The translations under genes and the position numbers were made by a program. Below the pieces are notes generated by a model that was given only the letters and a program-made list of their open reading frames with translations, was not told the DNA's origin and did not search any database. A stretch of 64,000 nucleotides of DNA from assembly GCA_012064415.1 (NCBI GenBank), contig SSNU01000275.1:38980-102979 (forward strand), in the 5' to 3' direction. Source of the DNA: Gyrodactylus bullatarudis (Eukaryota > Platyhelminthes > Monogenea > Gyrodactylidea > Gyrodactylidae). Every line of letters begins with the position of its first letter. Position 1 is the first letter of the stretch. Shown here piece by piece: positions 57,509 to 64,000 of this stretch.

Positions 57509-60500
57509 TTACATAATGCTTGTGGCACGGTTAAAAGTGGCTGTGAATTCCCTAGCTACTGAGCCAGCTCGACCACCGTGAACAATATTTGTTCGTCGAA
57601 TAGTGACGTTTCTTTCAGCCATATCTGCTCTATGCTCAGCATCCTCGATTTGTTGTTGAGCTTTCCTATACTTGTTCATAGTTATTTGATTTGAGTCTTC
57701 CTAAAGGATCACAAAGAATGAAATATTACAAGGAAAGAAATTTTAAAACTACACTTACAATTTCTTCAACTTGTCGTTTGTAGGATTTGAGTTTCATTTG
57801 GGTCTTATCGAGCAAATCTTGAAGTTCCAGGACCATTCTTCTGTCATCTTCAGACTGAGTAACAAGCTCCTTGTATTGGCGTTCATATTTTCGGCTAGCA
57901 GCCATAGCATCCTTAGCTCGTCTTGATTCAGCATCATACTCAGCTTCAAGTTCTCTGACACGAGCTTGAAGTTTTTGTACCATTCTACGACCCTCTCTAG
58001 TGGCATAGGCCTCAGCCTCCTCAAGTTTTACTGTAATCTCTCTGATTTCAATCTCCAATTGCTTTCTCAAAGCCTCAGCGTGTTTATAATTCTCTTGTTC
58101 CTGTCGAAGCTCATCAGCTAAGCGCATAACTTCATTATTCAAACGGTTGGCACGGTCTTCAGCAGCCTGTTTCATATTTATAGCATCGTCCATATCAGCT
58201 TGCATAATTGTAAGGTCACCCTCGAGACGGCGTTTATCATTTGTCAGGTTGTTAACCTGAATTTGAAGTTCATTGACACGTGATTGGGCCTCGTTCATTT
58301 CGGATTCAGCATGTTTTCTTGCCCTTTCTGAGCTCTCATATTGTGTTAAGAGATCTTCCAGTTCCCCTTGGATCTGGATTCTTTTCCTCTCTGAGAGCTA
58401 AAGGGGAAAATAAAATGATCAACTCAAAGTCTATCAACTCATCTTGAAATTAATAATAGACTTGATACAGAATAAACATGGGGAATATCTCGTGTCTGTT
58501 AGACACTTGATGGCAAGAAACGAACATACATCTAGGAATTCACCATTTAATATATAAAATATATGCACACATGATGTCTGGAAATTTTCAGAACGATAAT
58601 GTACATTTCTTCTCTTTCATCGTGTTAAAGATGTGTAGGGCATTTTAGTTTTTCTTTCACTTTGTAGGGGAGAACCGAAACGAGACAGATTCTCTACCTC
58701 ATACCCATTTTTAAAAATGAAGCCAGCCTCAGAATGAAAAAAAGATCAATTAATTTTATGATTTCCATTCACTTTTCCACCAAAGTTTATTTATTCCACG
58801 ATAAAACTCTTGTAGTAGAAATAAAACCTAATTAGTTTAGCGCAACGGAGACAAATTTTCAATTGTGGTTTAATTCTTACTTGAAGATTTGATTGGGTAG
58901 CCTCGTGAAGGCGTTTCTCCTCCTCATACATGATTTCCAAATCTTTGATGCGCTGAGCAAAGCTCTTGTTCTCTTTCATAAGATGAGCGTTCGACTTGGA
59001 CAATGTGTCAATGGTTATTTCCAATTCTGAAATTTGAACTTCATACTTTTTCTTGATGCGGGAAATCTCTGATTTGTATTTGGTCTCGAGTTCAGTAATG
59101 GTAGCAGTCAGCTCTTCAATGGTTCTGGTAGTTGATCGTCTAAGATTATCTAGTTCGTCGTCTTTCTCTCTCAGACGCTGTTCCATTTCTGACTTCATAT
59201 GAGTAAGAGCATTCTGAGTAGCAATATATTTGGCATCCAATTCACGGAGAGCCTCTTCAGCATCATTGAGGGCCGATGCAAGACCGTCACGTTCAGATTC
59301 AAGTTGAGATCGCATTGCTTCAAGATCGGTGAGTCTTCGGTTGGCATCGCGGAGAGCATTTTTGGCTTCCTTGAGATTTTCTAAAAGTTTGAATTTTATC
59401 ATCTATTGAAAATTGATTACTTTTGCAAATGCTTACCACTCATGGATCTATTCTCTCTGTCAAGGTTCGAGCATTTATCTGACAAATCATTGACTTGTCC
59501 CTTGAGTCGGGTATTATCATCGGTAAGTTGTGCGTTCTTTGAGCTAAGGTTATTTATTTCAATGGTGAGTTCGTCAATGCGATGTGTCATCTCGGTAACC
59601 TGGTGCTCAGCAGACTTGCATCTTCGTGAAAGTTCATTATTTTCCGCGGATAGCTAATTTAAAAATTGGAATCATTGCGTAATGCAAACAATATGAACAT
59701 AAAAGAACAAAAACTTACATTGTCAACGATTATTTGAATTTCTCTCAATTCAATAGTCAACTTAGTCTTCATCTTTTCAAGACTAGCGGCCTTGCTTCGT
59801 TCACGCTCGGCAATATCCTCGAGTTCATTCAGACGAACTGTCATTTTGCGTCTAGAGAATAATTTGATAGAAAAATATTCCAATTTTGGGACAGTATCTC
59901 ATAGGACTTACTTTAAATCTTCAAATTCCTCAGTTTTTGCCATAAGTTCCTTCTCGAGTTTTGATTTGAGGGCAGCCATCTCTGTGTTGAAGCGGGAAAC
60001 TTGAGTCCTTAGGTTGGCAGCCTCTTCACTTTCCTCTTCATAGCGAGCTTGTAAATTATCATAGTCAAGTTGGAGGGAAGTCAATTGGGTTTGAAGATTC
60101 ATTCTTGACTAATAATTTCATTAGTTAGGTTATGGTAAGTTAATTCAATCAAAATTTGGATAAGGTTAGAACATAACACCTTGAGAAAACCGGAGTGCAC
60201 TCTCTAGGGCATTATAAAACAAATTCGATATGATATAGGTAGAAACTAGCTGGTAGATAGTTGGCCGATCATATGACCAGATAAAAATTTCAATAATATT
60301 TAATAATACATTGCCTTAATTAAGGAAAAAAAAGGTTTAGACTGAAAAATCTCATGATTTAGAAAAAAAACATGGAATATTTCCTGACATTTTCCTCACT
60401 CAGGTTTATTATGCCTTTTTCTACATGTAACATTTTTAGACAACTTCCCTCTCCTCCACCCATATCTGCCATATTCCCTCATATACATGAAATGAACAAA

Positions 60501-61917
60501 AAAGGTAGTATAGATTCTTAATGCTTTCACTATGTCTTTCTCTTTTTCAATGTAGGTTTATATCACTAATAACAAAAGAATCAATAACATTCTTGAACAA
60601 ACAAACCTTTTGTGTACTTTTGTGCAAGATTATATCAGATACACGACGTCCTCCCATTAGCTATTGTAGGATATCTTGGCCAAGATTAAAAAAAGTGCAC
60701 TGATTATTTACAGTGAAAATATGATGTCAAGATTAATTTATAAAGTGTTATTGAAACCTCAATGTATATTTTTTTACGAGATGGAATCTCATGGAAAAAA
60801 ACTATGAAAAATATATTTACATATATGTACTGCATAACTGAATAAGTTTCTATATAGGTATAAATATTTTCATATCTTCAGCCATATAGCTAAGCATTTT
60901 GTTTGAACATTGTTTAAAGCATTTTGTTTTGCATCTAGTTTTGTTTAAACTTACTCTGTTATCTTCGTCAATAATTCTCTTCATATCTTCACATTGACTC
61001 TCAAGGGAGTGTTTAGCCTTGATAAGGGTAGTAAATTGAGCTTCATACTCTTGGTTGGCCTTGGTCAACTCAAAGTTCTCTGAAGTGATTCTTGCCTTTT
61101 GGTTATTCAGGTCTTGCAGTTGTCTCTGAAGGTCATCTGTTAAAGATTTCAGTCGGTGAAGTTGACTCTCTAAGCCCTCGAGCTTTGACTCGGCTGACAT
61201 CTTTGCTTTCATGGCGGTGTCAAGTTGTCCCATGCAAGCATCAATTTCAGAAATCAAATGATTCTTATCCTTTTCAGCTCTAAAAGGGGAAATTTTTTTA
61301 TTTGTACTTTTGTCCTAAATGTATAAACAATTTCCTTCTTTAAGAATAGAAAAAAGGTCACATAAACAAAAAGATTATGTGATCTTTTTGGCAATAAGAA
61401 AAATAATACTCCTAATACTAAAGATGCTTACTTTCCCTTGAGCTTCTGGAGGCTTTCGATTTCTGTGGAGAATTCATTGAGAACTTGTTGATGTTTCCTT
61501 CTTAGCGTGTGCTCAGAGTTTTCCAATGCCAAATTGACATTCTCTAATTCCTTGCGAAGTTTGGCCACTTCCATGTCACGTTTCTTCAACAGTTCATTCT
61601 GAAATTTTGAAAAATTAGATATTATTTTGTTAATGAAAAATATTTGAATGGGTAAACTGACAGTTTGCGAATTGGCACCGCCAAATTCATCGAGTTTATC
61701 AGAGAGCATTTCAACCTGCATTCCACTCTCATTGGCAAGACGTTCAGCTCTGGCTCTTGCATCTCTTTCCAATTCTAGGAGATCCTCAAGTTCCCTAACA
61801 CGACTCTGAAAGAGGGAGAATAAAGACCTCTAATAAAATACTCACTTCAAGGCGTGCTTGACTGGGTGAGGTGCCACGATAAATGGTCTTTGATATTCTA
61901 ACATGTTCCGAGTCCAT
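57509..61917 (-). CDS. Paramyosin (invertebrate thick-filament core protein)
   Basis: Exons 61846-61917, 61662-61805, 61432-61598, 60955-61279, 59912-60108, 59719-59851, 59437-59653, 58881-59380, 57759-58397, 57509-57700, all in phase, giving 861 aa (flatworm paramyosins about 866). A short non-helical head ([20 protein letters not shown]) is followed by an unbroken heptad-repeat coiled coil (about 25-825) and a non-helical tail with [10 protein letters not shown] and ending NRATSIM. Blocks such as [15 protein letters not shown] ([20 protein letters not shown]) and [21 protein letters not shown] are nearly invariant in flatworms. Paramyosin dimers pack into thick filaments under myosin; in helminths it is also found at the surface and binds host proteins. 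The first intron is 40 nt. Nothing looks broken. Confidence 0.97.
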
Positions 61918-63655
61918 CGTTATCTATTTCAATTTAATTCCAGGTAAAATTATAAATTCCTTATTTAACGAAATACAATTCAATTAGTAATAATCCGAGT
62001 TATTCTTGCAAAGATTTGTTCACTCTCCCGATGGTGTGATGATGTTTGAGAAAATCTTTTAAAATAAGGAGTTCTAATCAGGATAACCTGAAGGCTGGGT
62101 TCTTATTTTTCAAAATTCCTTCTGCCTAATACATTGGGAATAGATTTTGGCATATATAATGTTATCATGTGGTAATAGCATACATCATAAAACCTTCGAA
62201 TAAACGGGGTGGTGTATAATAGGGAAAGTGTGCATTCTTACACATAATTCAATATATTCAAGACATGTCCAATAGAGATTCAGTTATATGGTATAGAATC
62301 GTCTCTTTTCATTGGATTAGTAGAGATCACAGACATGCGTAGGCAGGGATAGGTTCCACAATCATTGATCGGTTCATATTCAGAAGAGAGATACAGCGTA
62401 GGTTGAACTTTTTTATACCCTGTTTTTTACAACTTGGAAAAAGAATATTATTACATTGCATATTTCATATGTATACTGTTCTTAGTGGGGGTAAAGTATT
62501 CCCTTTTCTAAATGCACGTATTGAAATATAAACATGATGATGTATTTTGAATGAATTCTTCTGTATTGATTAATTCAATTACCACTCTATTATTTGATAG
62601 AGAGTATACATGTATTTTTGACAAGTTTTCTTTCATTGTACACCTGTAGTTAATATGAAGATTGGAGTAATGATCAGTGATAGTTAAGATATTGTATGAT
62701 AACCGGTTTATACAATGACGAAATTTTAGTACAACCTGGGAAGAAAATTTCTATTCATGTACCGAGGACGAGTGACATTCACAATTTTTATATTTCCTGA
62801 TTCACGACTTGTACTGTAACAGCTAGCTAGTTAATAGGGAAATTATGATTTTTAGAAAAATCTCAATTTTTTCATCAAGAAATCGGATTTGATCAAGATT
62901 TTTTTGAAGATATGAAGAAAAAACTTTTGAGCTTTGAGTAGAAAAAATTCGCCAGACAAAGAAATAAAATATGCAAAATCTGATTTTGACAATCACCCCA
63001 TGATCGTGTGAAAATATATTTTTCAAATTTTTGATTATTTTCCCTGAAAAACGACAAATTTATCAACAACACAAACATGCAAAAAAAGTAGGTACTACCT
63101 ACTAGGTAGCATTAAAATTTGGAGGGCTGGTAGAGATTGATGTGAAAGTAAGAAATATCAAAAAAAATATTTTTCGACGTGTAGTTTTCGAGTAATTTGA
63201 CATTTAGTACTAAAAAAATGAGTCAAATTTTATCCTATAATGTTTCTATTTCTCAATTAATATTCATAAAAGACATACCATTTTGAAGAGCAGAAAATTT
63301 GCCACAATCCCTTGCCTGACTACTTTGAGCTTTCGACCTATAAATTCCGAGATATTTCCAATAATAGTGAAATTTGTTCGAAAATTGATTCTTTCAATTC
63401 AATCAGATTCTTCATTTAGATTCCAAAAGAATCTTTAATTCGATTTCTTTATGAAAGAATTTAGTAAAAATCATAAATTCCTATCTTCATATAGTGTGTA
63501 TTTTTTCTAATGAACCATTGGTAAAATAACTTACTCATTCTCCAAATTATGCTGCTTACAGTCATGATTACAAGTCAACATATCGAAATAAGATCATGCT
63601 TGATCTTGATTTTCTCGATCAGTTCAATAATTATATAATTTTCCATTTGTACGAT
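61918..63655. other. Upstream of paramyosin
   Basis: Probable promoter region plus AT-rich spacer. A partial R2-like copy lies at 62845-62930, and a sequence near 62800-62835 resembles the inner end of the 10.3-kb TIR element. No gene recognised. Confidence 0.45.
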
Positions 63656-64000
63656 AATATTGTCGAACCTCATCAAGAATATTATTGTTAGATTCTAAAC
63701 TCATGTGGAAGGTTAGAGAACAACAAGCGTAAATTTGAGTGATAACAGTGCAGTTCAACACCATCTAGAGGCAACAGGTCACTCGGCAGATGCGTCGAAC
63801 TTCAAAATCTTATACCAGGTCAATCCAACAGAATCGAGCAAGACTAGACAAGCAAATTTGAGCTGCGCTGAGAGCCATTTCATCACCAAGCTCAAACCAA
63901 ATCTATGTGTCCACAAGGAACTTGCAAATAAATTAGGATTCAAAGGTCGTGATGTCCACATCAAGAGCAAGCAGATTGCCAAGATCGGAAGAATTCTAAG
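63656..64000 (+). pseudogene. Penelope-like element fragment running off the window
   Basis: 63656-63745 matches the arm sequence at 36063-36180 (inverted) and includes the GAGTGATAA stretch that forms the cleavage-site side of the hammerhead-like motif. It joins directly to coding sequence SDNSAVQHHLEATGHSADAS, then NFKILYQVNP, and KPNLCVHKELANKLGF, the second half of the GIY-YIG domain, open to the window edge. The first half of the domain is absent. Confidence 0.8.

Noticed and set aside
57509..61917. Myosin heavy chain rod as an alternative identity
   Set aside because: No motor domain, a total length of 861 aa, and the specific head and tail sequences all fit paramyosin.
1..64000. CRISPR arrays, operons, rRNA or tRNA genes
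   Set aside because: No regularly spaced perfect repeats, no bacterial gene layout and no tRNA T-loop (GGTTCGANTCC) in a cloverleaf context were seen. The sequence is eukaryotic.

Overview
This is a 64-kb piece of an AT-rich (roughly 70% by eye), intron-containing animal genome. The best taxonomic clue is the paramyosin gene at the right end. Its spliced product is 861 aa, begins with a short [24 protein letters not shown] head and ends in NRATSIM, which is the layout of schistosome-type flatworm paramyosin. Several genes also have very small introns (26-40 nt) near their 5' ends next to introns of several kilobases, another flatworm habit. I infer a parasitic flatworm (Neodermata) and cannot name the genus.

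Layout, left to right. 432-30424 (minus): a STE20/GCK-family MAP4K (MAP4K3/5-like) kinase in 14 exons with huge introns. Its tail is long and low-complexity, and no CNH domain is visible. 30612-31689 (plus): ARL8, divergent from the kinase across 187 bp. 31990-32662 (minus): an unrecognised 179-aa helical protein. 33061-47991 (minus): a p120 RasGAP (RASA1) homologue with SH2-SH3-SH2-PH-C2-RasGAP order in 13 exons. 48165-48634 (plus): an ANKRD39 homologue, divergent from RASA1 across 173 bp. 48654-48866 and 49185-49409 (minus): two tandem ZNF706-like mini zinc-finger genes, the first meeting ANKRD39 tail to tail with overlapping 3' signals. 57509-61917 (minus): paramyosin in 10 exons. All exon joins given here were checked for GT/AG ends and for matching reading phase.

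The space between and inside the genes is mostly mobile DNA. It holds Penelope-like element (PLE) fragments with GIY-YIG endonuclease remains (22.8, 45.4, 52.8, 54.6 and 63.7 kb), a LINE reverse transcriptase fragment, a broken hAT-type transposase, foldback and TIR elements, a piggyBac-type MITE with TTAA duplications, and two interspersed repeat families. The most striking part is 51.3-56.3 kb. There, nearly identical inverted arms flank a nest of elements, including a hAT pseudogene split by a PLE whose own inverted arms are almost identical. These arms, and related ones at 35.6/36.1 and 39.6 kb, each carry a hammerhead-ribozyme-like core (CTGANGA...GAAA followed by a self-complementary stem and a UH/ACT site).

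Functionally, RASA1 (Ras down-regulation), the MAP4K (stress or nutrient signalling), ARL8 (lysosome positioning) and paramyosin (invertebrate thick filaments) are ordinary animal genes with no evident shared pathway. Their proximity looks like local gene clustering with shared promoters rather than a functional cassette.
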